Source: Dugong dugon (Eukaryota > Chordata > Mammalia > Sirenia > Dugongidae). From it: a stretch of 64,000 nt of DNA. A model generated the notes under the pieces. That model was not told the DNA's origin and ran no database searches. It saw nothing but the letters and a program-made list of their open reading frames with translations. Below are positions 10,707 to 22,220 of this stretch, one piece after another. Where the stretch lies: assembly GCA_030035585.1 (NCBI GenBank), contig CM057475.1:62001-126000 (forward strand). The letters are read 5' to 3'. The translations under genes and the position numbers were made by a program. Positions within the stretch are counted from its first letter, which is position 1; every line of letters starts with the position of its first letter.

Positions 10707-13419
10707 TCAGTTAAGCAGCTTGAGGGAAGCGCTATGTTTTGCTTTCTCTTTCATGTTGTGAACGGGGAACTTAAACCTACTGCTAACAAATTTTTTACTC
10801 AGAACAACTACGTTTTTGCCTCCTTCGCGTTCGAGAACGGGAGTAACGCGGTTTCTCTTCTCCTTTGGCGATAACGTCTGTAAAGCCCTATTCTCAGCTA
10901 CGCAGCACAGAATGCCTCCCGGAATGCTGGAAAGCCTGAACGGCTTCAACTAGTGGAAAGTGAGAAATGTCATAAGCTTTAACCACGTAGACAACGCACA
11001 GGCAACGTTCTTAGGCATGTAACACAGAGGGACTTTCAAACACAGAAAGTGAATCGTGCTCCGTTCATCCCCAGGCTGAGAGCAACAAGCTCATGCTTTC
11101 TCTTTCAGGCAGGGAATAAGCTACATGCTCCTGTTAAGCACACAAGCTTTAGTCAGCAAAACCGAATCTCTTCTGCTGTTCTCTAGCTGAAGGCAGACAA
11201 TCTACGTGTTTGGCTTTGAAAGCCAGTAGTACCTTCATTCCAGGTAGGCAAAATTCCCTTTGAAAACCAGCGGAATCAAATACTTCCTAGGCCTGCACTC
11301 TCCAGCCTTCCCCAAGCAGGGAATATTGGAGATAGCAGCTTGTGCTGGCCGGACACTTTCTTCTAACAAAACTGAAAACTTAAGTAGATTCAGTTAAGCA
11401 GCTTGAGGGAAACGCTAAGTTTTGCTTTCTCTTTCATATGGTTAATAGGGAACTTAAACCTACTGCTAACAAAGTTTTTACTCAGGGGAACTACGGTTTT
11501 GCCTCCCTCGCGTTCCAGAATGGGAGGAACGCGGTTTCTCTTCTCCTTTAGCGATACCGTGGTAAAGCCCTAATCTCATCTACGCAGCACAGAATGCCTC
11601 CCGGAATGCTAGAAAGCCTGAACGTCTTCAACTAGTTGAAAGGGAAAAAAGTCTTCGGCTTTATCCAGGTAGACAATGCACAGGCAACGTTCTTAGGCAT
11701 GTAACACAGAGGGACTTTCAAACACAGAAAGTGAATCGTGCTCCCTTCATCCCCAGACTGAGAGCAACAAGCTCTTGTGTTCCCTTTCAGGCAGGGAAGA
11801 AGCTACATGCTGGTGTTAAGCACACAAGCTTTAGTTAGCAAAACTGAACCTCTTCTGCTGTCCTCTAGCTGAAGGCAGACAATCTACCTGTTTGGCTTTG
11901 AAAGCCAGTACTACCTTCTTTCCTGATAGGCAAAATTCCCTTTGAAAACCAGGGGATTCAAACACTTGCTAGGCCTGCACTCTCCAGCCTTCTCCCAAGC
12001 AGGGAACATTGGAGAAAGCAGCTTGTGCTGGCCGGACACTCTCTTCTAAGATTCAGTTAAGCAGCTTGAGGGAAACGCTAAGTTTTGGTTTCTCTTTCAT
12101 CTTGTGAAAGGGGAACTTAAACCTACTGCTAACAAATTTTCTACTCAGGAGAACTAGGGTTTTGCCTCCTTCGCGTTCCAGAGCGGGAGAAACGCGGTTT
12201 CTCTTCTCCTTTGGCGATACCGTCTGTAAAGCGGTATTCTCAGCCGCGCAGCCCAGAATACCTCCCGGAATGCTAGAAAGCCTCACCGGCTTCAACTGCT
12301 TGAAAGGGAGAAACGTCATACGCTTTATCAAAGTAGACAATGCACAGGATCTGTCTTAGGCATGTAACACAGAGGGACTTTCAAACACAGAAAGTGAATC
12401 GTGCTCCCTTCATCCCCAGACTGAGAGCAACAATCTCTTGCTTTCCCTTTCAGGCAGGGAAGAAGCTACATGCTGGTGTTAAGCACACAAGCTTTAGTTA
12501 GCAAAACTGAACCTCTTCTGCTGTCCTCTAGCTGAAGGCAGACAATCTACCTGTTTGGCTTTGAAAGCCAATACTACCTTCATTCCTGGTAGGCAAACTT
12601 CCCTTTGAAAACCAGGGGATTCAAATACTTGCTAGGCCTGCACTCTCCAGCCTTTTCCCAAGCAGGGAACATTGGAGATAGCAGCTTGTGCTGGCCGGAC
12701 ACTTTCTTCTAACAAAACTGAAAACTTAAGTAGATTCAGTTAAGCAGCTTGAGGGAAACTCTAAGTTTTGGTTTCTCTTTCATGTTGTGAAAGGGGAACT
12801 TAAACCTATTGCTAACAAAGTTTTTACTCAGGAGAACTAGGGTTTTGCCTCCTTCGCGTTCCAGAACGGGAGAAACGCGGTTTCTCTTCTCCTTCGGCGA
12901 TAACGTCCGTAAAGCCCTATTCTCAGCTACGCAGCACAGAATGCCACCAGGAATGCTGGAAAGCCTGAACGGCTAAAACTAGTTGAAAGGGAAAAAAGTC
13001 TTAGGCTGTACCCAGGTAGACAATGCACAGGCAACGTTCTTAGGCATGTAACACAGAGGGACTTTCAAACACAGAAAGTGAATCGTGCTCCGTTCCTCCC
13101 CAGACTGAGAGCAACAAGCTCTTGTTTTCCCTTTCAGGCAGGGAAGAAGCTACATGCTGGTGTTAAGCACACAAGCTTTAGTTAGCAAAACTGAACCTCT
13201 TCTGCAGTCCTCTAGCTGAAGGTAGACAATCTACCTGTTTGGCTTTGAAAGCCACTGGTACCTTCATTCCTGGTAGGCAAAATTCCCTTTGAAAACCAGG
13301 GGATTCAAATACTTGCTAGGCCTGCACTCTCCAGCCTTCTCCCAAGCAGGGAACATTGGAGAAAGCAGCTTGTGCTGGCCGGACACTCTCTTCTAACAAA
13401 ACTGAAAACTTAAGTAGAT
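10707..13419. repeat. 4-monomer HOR (a-b-c-d), copy 1
   Basis: Period 2,713 bp, made of a (10707), b (11390, 663 bp), c (12053) and d (12736). Type a is marked by 'gagtaacgcggtttctc' and 'agcgctatg', b by 'catatggttaatagg', c by 'tcatcttgtgaaagg' and 'ccagagcggg', and d by 'ggctaaaact'. This copy carries 'ggaaagtgagaaatg' in a and 'gaacgtcttcaac' in b, as do copies 2 and 4. It differs from copies 2 and 4 in having 'catgtaacacagaggg' at the c/d transition. Confidence 0.93.
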
Positions 13420-16132
13420 TCAGTTAAGCAGCTTGAGGGAAGCGCTATGTTTTGCTTTCTCTTTCATGTTGTGAACGGGGAACTTAAACCTACTGCTAAC
13501 AAATTTTTTACTCAGAACAACTACGTTTTTGCCTCCTTCGCGTTCGAGAACGGGAGTAACGCGGTTTCTCTTCTCCTTTGGCGATAACGTCTGTAAAGCC
13601 CTATTCTCAGCTACGCAGCACAGAATGCCTCCCGGAATGCTGGAAAGCCTGAACGGCTTCAACTAGTGGAAAGTGAGAAATGTCATAAGCTTTAACCACG
13701 TAGACAACGCACAGGCAACGTTCTTAGGCATGTAACACAGAGGGACTTTCAAACACAGAAAGTGAATCGTGCTCCGTTCATCCCCAGGCTGAGAGCAACA
13801 AGCTCATGCTTTCTCTTTCAGGCAGGGAATAAGCTACATGCTCCTGTTAAGCACACAAGCTTTAGTCAGCAAAACCGAATCTCTTCTGCTGTTCTCTAGC
13901 TGAAGGCAGACAATCTACGTGTTTGGCTTTGAAAGCCAGTAGTACCTTCATTCCAGGTAGGCAAAATTCCCTTTGAAAACCAGCGGAATCAAATACTTCC
14001 TAGGCCTGCACTCTCCAGCCTTCCCCAAGCAGGGAATATTGGAGATAGCAGCTTGTGCTGGCCGGACACTTTCTTCTAACAAAACTGAAAACTTAAGTAG
14101 ATTCAGTTAAGCAGCTTGAGGGAAACGCTAAGTTTTGCTTTCTCTTTCATATGGTTAATAGGGAACTTAAACCTACTGCTAACAAAGTTTTTACTCAGGG
14201 GAACTACGGTTTTGCCTCCCTCGCGTTCCAGAATGGGAGGAACGCGGTTTCTCTTCTCCTTTAGCGATACCGTGGTAAAGCCCTAATCTCATCTACGCAG
14301 CACAGAATGCCTCCCGGAATGCTAGAAAGCCTGAACGTCTTCAACTAGTTGAAAGGGAAAAAAGTCTTCGGCTTTATCCAGGTAGACAATGCACAGGCAA
14401 CGTTCTTAGGCATGTAACACAGAGGGACTTTCAAACACAGAAAGTGAATCGTGCTCCCTTCATCCCCAGACTGAGAGCAACAAGCTCTTGTGTTCCCTTT
14501 CAGGCAGGGAAGAAGCTACATGCTGGTGTTAAGCACACAAGCTTTAGTTAGCAAAACTGAACCTCTTCTGCTGTCCTCTAGCTGAAGGCAGACAATCTAC
14601 CTGTTTGGCTTTGAAAGCCAGTACTACCTTCTTTCCTGATAGGCAAAATTCCCTTTGAAAACCAGGGGATTCAAACACTTGCTAGGCCTGCACTCTCCAG
14701 CCTTCTCCCAAGCAGGGAACATTGGAGAAAGCAGCTTGTGCTGGCCGGACACTCTCTTCTAAGATTCAGTTAAGCAGCTTGAGGGAAACGCTAAGTTTTG
14801 GTTTCTCTTTCATCTTGTGAAAGGGGAACTTAAACCTACTGCTAACAAATTTTCTACTCAGGAGAACTAGGGTTTTGCCTCCTTCGCGTTCCAGAGCGGG
14901 AGAAACGCGGTTTCTCTTCTCCTTTGGCGATACCGTCTGTAAAGCGGTATTCTCAGCCGCGCAGCCCAGAATACCTCCCGGAATGCTAGAAAGCCTCACC
15001 GGCTTCAACTGCTTGAAAGGGAGAAACGTCATACGCTTTATCAAAGTAGACAATGCACAGGATCTGTCTTAGGCATGTAACATAGAGGGACTTTCAAACA
15101 CAGAAAGTGAATCGTGCTCCGTTCATCCCCAGACTGAGAGCAACAATCTCTTGCTTTCCCTTTCAGGCAGGGAAGAAGCTACATGCTGGTGTTAAGCACA
15201 CAAGCTTTAGTTAGCAAAACTGAACCTCTTCTGCTGTCCTCTAGCTGAAGGCAGACAATCTACCTGTTTGGCTTTGAAAGCCAATACTACCTTCATTCCT
15301 GGTAGGCAAACTTCCCTTTGAAAACCAGGGGATTCAAATACTTGCTAGGCCTGCACTCTCCAGCCTTTTCCCAAGCAGGGAACATTGGAGATAGCAGCTT
15401 GTGCTGGCCGGACACTTTCTTCTAACAAAACTGAAAACTTAAGTAGATTCAGTTAAGCAGCTTGAGGGAAACTCTAAGTTTTGGTTTCTCTTTCATGTTG
15501 TGAAAGGGGAACTTAAACCTATTGCTAACAAAGTTTTTACTCAGGAGAACTAGGGTTTTGCCTCCTTCGCGTTCCAGAACGGGAGAAACGCGGTTTCTCT
15601 TCTCCTTCGGCGATAACGTCCGTAAAGCCCTATTCTCAGCTACGCAGCACAGAATGCCACCAGGAATGCTGGAAAGCCTGAACGGCTAAAACTAGTTGAA
15701 AGGGAAAAAAGTCTTAGGCTGTACCCAGGTAGACAATGCACAGGCAACGTTCTTAGGCATGTAACACAGAGGGACTTTCAAACACAGAAAGTGAATCGTG
15801 CTCCGTTCCTCCCCAGACTGAGAGCAACAAGCTCTTGTTTTCCCTTTCAGGCAGGGAAGAAGCTACATGCTGGTGTTAAGCACACAAGCTTTAGTTAGCA
15901 AAACTGAACCTCTTCTGCAGTCCTCTAGCTGAAGGTAGACAATCTACCTGTTTGGCTTTGAAAGCCACTGGTACCTTCATTCCTGGTAGGCAAAATTCCC
16001 TTTGAAAACCAGGGGATTCAAATACTTGCTAGGCCTGCACTCTCCAGCCTTCTCCCAAGCAGGGAACATTGGAGAAAGCAGCTTGTGCTGGCCGGACACT
16101 CTCTTCTAACAAAACTGAAAACTTAAGTAGAT
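13420..16132. repeat. 4-monomer HOR (a-b-c-d), copy 2
   Basis: Same order and length as copy 1. It shares the a and b variants of copies 1 and 4, and uniquely with copy 4 it has 'aggcatgtaacatagaggg' (about 15072-15090). Together with copy 3 it forms an 8-monomer unit of 5,426 bp that is repeated to the right as copies 4 and 5. Confidence 0.93.
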
Positions 16133-18845
16133 TCAGTTAAGCAGCTTGAGGGAAGCGCTATGTTTTGCTTTCTCTTTCATGTTGTGAACGGGGAACTTAA
16201 ACCTACTGCTAACAAATTTTTTACTCAGAACAACTACGTTTTTGCCTCCTTCGCGTTCGAGAACGGGAGTAACGCGGTTTCTCTTCTCCTTTGGCGATAA
16301 CGTCTGTAAAGCCCTATTCTCAGCTACGCAGCACAGAATGCCTCCCGGAATGCTGGAAAGCCTGAACGGCTTCAACTAGTGGAAAGGGAGAAATGTCATA
16401 AGCTTTATCCACGTAGACAACGCACAGGCAACGTTCTTAGGCATGTAACACAGAGGGACTTTCAAACACAGAAAGTGAATCGTGCTCCGTTCATCCCCAG
16501 GCTGAGAGCAACAAGCTCATGCTTTCTCTTTCAGGCAGGGAATAAGCTACATGCTCCTGTTAAGCACACAAGCTTTAGTCAGCAAAACCGAATCTCTTCT
16601 GCTGTTCTCTAGCTGAAGGCAGACAATCTACCTGTTTGGCTTTGAAAGCCAGTAGTACCTTCATTCCAGGTAGGCAAAATTCCCTTTGAAAACCAGCGGA
16701 ATCAAATACTTCCTAGGCCTGCACTCTCCAGCCTTCCCCAAGCAGGGAATATTGGAGATAGCAGCTTGTGCTGGCCGGACACTTTCTTCTAACAAAACTG
16801 AAAACTTAAGTAGATTCAGTTAAGCAGCTTGAGGGAAACGCTAAGTTTTGCTTTCTCTTTCATATGGTTAATAGGGAACTTAAACCTACTGCTAACAAAG
16901 TTTTTACTCAGGGGAACTACGGTTTTGCCTCCCTCGCGTTCCAGAATGGGAGGAACGCGGTTTCTCTTCTCCTTTAGCGATACCGTGGTAAAGCCCTAAT
17001 CTCATCTACGCAGCACAGAATGCCTCCCGGAATGCTAGAAAGCCTGAACGGCTTCAACTAGTTGAAAGGGAAAAAAGTCTTAGGCTTTATCCAGGTAGAC
17101 AATGCACAGGCAACGTTCTTAGGCATGTAACACAGAGGGACTTTCAAACACAGAAAGTGAATCGTGCTCCGTTCCTCCCCAGACTGAGAGCAACAAGCTC
17201 TTGTTTTCCCTTTCAGACAGGGAAGAAGCTACATGCTGGTGTTAAGCACACAAGCTTTAGTTAGCAAAACTGAACCTCTTCTGCTGTCCTCTAGCTGAAG
17301 GCAGACAATCTACCTGTTTGGCTTTGAAAGCCAGTACTACCTTCTTTCCTGATAGGCAAAATTCCCTTTGAAAACCAGGGGATTCAAACACTTGCTAGGC
17401 CTGCACTCTCCAGCCTTCTCCCAAGCAGGGAACATTGGAGAAAGCAGCTTGTGCTGGCCGGACACTCTCTTCTAAGATTCAGTTAAGCAGCTTGAGGGAA
17501 ACGCTAAGTTTTGGTTTCTCTTTCATCTTGTGAAAGGGGAACTTAAACCTACTGCTAACAAATTTTCTACTCAGGAGAACTAGGGTTTTGCCTCCTTCGC
17601 GTTCCAGAGCGGGAGAAACGCGGTTTCTCTTCTCCTTTGGCGATACCGTCTGTAAAGCGGTATTCTCAGCCGCGCAGCCCAGAATACCTCCCGGAATGCT
17701 AGAAAGCCTCACCGGCTTCAACTGCTTGAAAGGGAGAAACGTCATACGCTTTATCAAAGTAGACAATGCACAGGATCTGTCTTAGGCATGTAACACAGAG
17801 GGACTTTCAAACACAGAAAGTGAATCGTGCTCCGTTCATCCCCAGACTGAGAGCAACAATCTCTTGCTTTCCCTTTCAGGCAGGGAAGAAGCTACATGCT
17901 GGTGTTAAGCACACAAGCTTTAGTTAGCAAAACTGAACCTCTTCTGCTGTCCTCTAGCTGAAGGCAGACAATCTACCTGTTTGGCTTTGAAAGCCAATAC
18001 TACCTTCATTCCTGGTAGGCAAACTTCCCTTTGAAAACCAGGGGATTCAAATACTTGCTAGGCCTGCACTCTCCAGCCTTTTCCCAAGCAGGGAACATTG
18101 GAGATAGCAGCTTGTGCTGGCCGGACACTTTCTTCTAACAAAACTGAAAACTTAAGTAGATTCAGTTAAGCAGCTTGAGGGAAACTCTAAGTTTTGGTTT
18201 CTCTTTCATGTTGTGAAAGGGGAACTTAAACCTATTGCTAACAAAGTTTTTACTCAGGAGAACTAGGGTTTTGCCTCCTTCGCGTTCCAGAACGGGAGAA
18301 ACGCGGTTTCTCTTCTCCTTCGGCGATAACGTCCGTAAAGCCCTATTCTCAGCTACGCAGCACAGAATGCCACCAGGAATGCTGGAAAGCCTGAACGGCT
18401 AAAACTAGTTGAAAGGGAAAAAAGTCTTAGGCTGTACCCAGGTAGACAATGCACAGGCAACGTTCTTAGGCATGTAACACAGAGGGACTTTCAAACACAG
18501 AAAGTGAATCGTGCTCCGTTCCTCCCCAGACTGAGAGCAACAAGCTCTTGTTTTCCCTTTCAGGCAGGGAAGAAGCTACATGCTGGTGTTAAGCACACAA
18601 GCTTTAGTTAGCAAAACTGAACCTCTTCTGCAGTCCTCTAGCTGAAGGTAGACAATCTACCTGTTTGGCTTTGAAAGCCACTGGTACCTTCATTCCTGGT
18701 AGGCAAAATTCCCTTTGAAAACCAGGGGATTCAAATACTTGCTAGGCCTGCACTCTCCAGCCTTCTCCCAAGCAGGGAACATTGGAGAAAGCAGCTTGTG
18801 CTGGCCGGACACTCTCTTCTAACAAAACTGAAAACTTAAGTAGAT
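16133..18845. repeat. 4-monomer HOR (a-b-c-d), copy 3
   Basis: Same order and length. It carries the alternative variants 'ggaaagggagaaatg' in a (16379) and 'gaacggcttcaac' in b (about 17047), shared with copy 5 but not with copies 1, 2 or 4. Confidence 0.93.
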
Positions 18846-20874
18846 TCAGTTAAGCAGCTTGAGGGAAGCGCTATGTTTTGCTTTCTCTTTCATGTTGTGA
18901 ACGGGGAACTTAAACCTACTGCTAACAAATTTTTTACTCAGAACAACTACGTTTTTGCCTCCTTCGCGTTCGAGAACGGGAGTAACGCGGTTTCTCTTCT
19001 CCTTTGGCGATAACGTCTGTAAAGCCCTATTCTCAGCTACGCAGCACAGAATGCCTCCCGGAATGCTGGAAAGCCTGAACGGCTTCAACTAGTGGAAAGT
19101 GAGAAATGTCATAAGCTTTAACCACGTAGACAACGCACAGGCAACGTTCTTAGGCATGTAACACAGAGGGACTTTCAAACACAGAAAGTGAATCGTGCTC
19201 CGTTCATCCCCAGGCTGAGAGCAACAAGCTCATGCTTTCTCTTTCAGGCAGGGAATAAGCTACATGCTCCTGTTAAGCACACAAGCTTTAGTCAGCAAAA
19301 CCGAATCTCTTCTGCTGTTCTCTAGCTGAAGGCAGACAATCTACGTGTTTGGCTTTGAAAGCCAGTAGTACCTTCATTCCAGGTAGGCAAAATTCCCTTT
19401 GAAAACCAGCGGAATCAAATACTTCCTAGGCCTGCACTCTCCAGCCTTCCCCAAGCAGGGAATATTGGAGATAGCAGCTTGTGCTGGCCGGACACTTTCT
19501 TCTAACAAAACTGAAAACTTAAGTAGATTCAGTTAAGCAGCTTGAGGGAAACGCTAAGTTTTGCTTTCTCTTTCATATGGTTAATAGGGAACTTAAACCT
19601 ACTGCTAACAAAGTTTTTACTCAGGGGAACTACGGTTTTGCCTCCCTCGCGTTCCAGAATGGGAGGAACGCGGTTTCTCTTCTCCTTTAGCGATACCGTG
19701 GTAAAGCCCTAATCTCATCTACGCAGCACAGAATGCCTCCCGGAATGCTAGAAAGCCTGAACGTCTTCAACTAGTTGAAAGGGAAAAAAGTCTTCGGCTT
19801 TATCCAGGTAGACAATGCACAGGCAACGTTCTTAGGCATGTAACACAGAGGGACTTTCAAACACAGAAAGTGAATCGTGCTCCCTTCATCCCCAGACTGA
19901 GAGCAACAAGCTCTTGTGTTCCCTTTCAGGCAGGGAAGAAGCTACATGCTGGTGTTAAGCACACAAGCTTTAGTTAGCAAAACTGAACCTCTTCTGCTGT
20001 CCTCTAGCTGAAGGCAGACAATCTACCTGTTTGGCTTTGAAAGCCAGTACTACCTTCTTTCCTGATAGGCAAAATTCCCTTTGAAAACCAGGGGATTCAA
20101 ACACTTGCTAGGCCTGCACTCTCCAGCCTTCTCCCAAGCAGGGAACATTGGAGAAAGCAGCTTGTGCTGGCCGGACACTCTCTTCTAAGATTCAGTTAAG
20201 CAGCTTGAGGGAAACGCTAAGTTTTGGTTTCTCTTTCATCTTGTGAAAGGGGAACTTAAACCTACTGCTAACAAATTTTCTACTCAGGAGAACTAGGGTT
20301 TTGCCTCCTTCGCGTTCCAGAGCGGGAGAAACGCGGTTTCTCTTCTCCTTTGGCGATACCGTCTGTAAAGCGGTATTCTCAGCCGCGCAGCCCAGAATAC
20401 CTCCCGGAATGCTAGAAAGCCTCACCGGCTTCAACTGCTTGAAAGGGAGAAACGTCATACGCTTTATCAAAGTAGACAATGCACAGGATCTGTCTTAGGC
20501 ATGTAACATAGAGGGACTTTCAAACACAGAAAGTGAATCGTGCTCCGTTCATCCCCAGACTGAGAGCAACAATCTCTTGCTTTCCCTTTCAGGCAGGGAA
20601 GAAGCTACATGCTGGTGTTAAGCACACAAGCTTTAGTTAGCAAAACTGAACCTCTTCTGCTGTCCTCTAGCTGAAGGCAGACAATCTACCTGTTTGGCTT
20701 TGAAAGCCAATACTACCTTCATTCCTGGTAGGCAAACTTCCCTTTGAAAACCAGGGGATTCAAATACTTGCTAGGCCTGCACTCTCCAGCCTTCTCCCAA
20801 GCAGGGAACATTGGAGAAAGCAGCTTGTGCTGGCCGGACACTCTCTTCTAACAAAACTGAAAACTTAAGTAGAT
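18846..20874. repeat. 4-monomer HOR, copy 4, missing monomer d
   Basis: Only a (18846), b (19529) and c (20192) are present, 2,029 bp in all. The c monomer runs directly into the next a at 20875. Variants match copy 2, including the 'aacatagaggg' change at about 20506. Loss of one ~684-bp monomer by unequal exchange explains the length: copy 3 to copy 5 is 4,742 bp, which is 5,426 minus 684. Confidence 0.92.
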
Positions 20875-22220
20875 TCAGTTAAGCAGCTTGAGGGAAGCGC
20901 TATGTTTTGCTTTCTCTTTCATGTTGTGAACGGGGAACTTAAACCTACTGCTAACAAATTTTTTACTCAGAACAACTACGTTTTTGCCTCCTTCGCGTTC
21001 GAGAACGGGAGTAACGCGGTTTCTCTTCTCCTTTGGCGATAACGTCTGTAAAGCCCTATTCTCAGCTACGCAGCACAGAATGCCTCCCGGAATGCTGGAA
21101 AGCCTGAACGGCTTCAACTAGTGGAAAGGGAGAAATGTCATAAGCTTTATCCACGTAGACAACGCACAGGCAACGTTCTTAGGCATGTAACACAGAGGGA
21201 CTTTCAAACACAGAAAGTGAATCGTGCTCCGTTCATCCCCAGGCTGAGAGCAACAAGCTCATGCTTTCTCTTTCAGGCAGGGAATAAGCTACATGCTCCT
21301 GTTAAGCACACAAGCTTTAGTCAGCAAAACCGAATCTCTTCTGCTGTTCTCTAGCTGAAGGCAGACAATCTACCTGTTTGGCTTTGAAAGCCAGTAGTAC
21401 CTTCATTCCAGGTAGGCAAAATTCCCTTTGAAAACCAGCGGAATCAAATACTTCCTAGGCCTGCACTCTCCAGCCTTCCCCAAGCAGGGAATATTGGAGA
21501 TAGCAGCTTGTGCTGGCCGGACACTTTCTTCTAACAAAACTGAAAACTTAAGTAGATTCAGTTAAGCAGCTTGAGGGAAACGCTAAGTTTTGCTTTCTCT
21601 TTCATATGGTTAATAGGGAACTTAAACCTACTGCTAACAAAGTTTTTACTCAGGGGAACTACGGTTTTGCCTCCCTCGCGTTCCAGAATGGGAGGAACGC
21701 GGTTTCTCTTCTCCTTTAGCGATACCGTGGTAAAGCCCTAATCTCATCTACGCAGCACAGAATGCCTCCCGGAATGCTAGAAAGCCTGAACGGCTTCAAC
21801 TAGTTGAAAGGGAAAAAAGTCTTAGGCTTTATCCAGGTAGACAATGCACAGGCAACGTTCTTAGGCATGTAACACAGAGGGACTTTCAAACACAGAAAGT
21901 GAATCGTGCTCCGTTCCTCCCCAGACTGAGAGCAACAAGCTCTTGTTTTCCCTTTCAGGCAGGGAAGAAGCTACATGCTGGTGTTAAGCACACAAGCTTT
22001 AGTTAGCAAAACTGAACCTCTTCTGCTGTCCTCTAGCTGAAGGCAGACAATCTACCTGTTTGGCTTTGAAAGCCAGTACTACCTTCTTTCCTGATAGGCA
22101 AAATTCCCTTTGAAAACCAGGGGATTCAAACACTTGCTAGGCCTGCACTCTCCAGCCTTCTCCCAAGCAGGGAACATTGGAGAAAGCAGCTTGTGCTGGC
22201 CGGACACTCTCTTCTAAGAT
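20875..22220. repeat. 4-monomer HOR, copy 5, a and b leading into the 10-monomer HOR
   Basis: Monomers a (20875) and b (21558) match copy 3. The following c at 22221 is then continued by e and f rather than d, so the switch between the 4-monomer and 10-monomer arrangements occurs in the c monomer at 22221-22903. Confidence 0.88.
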
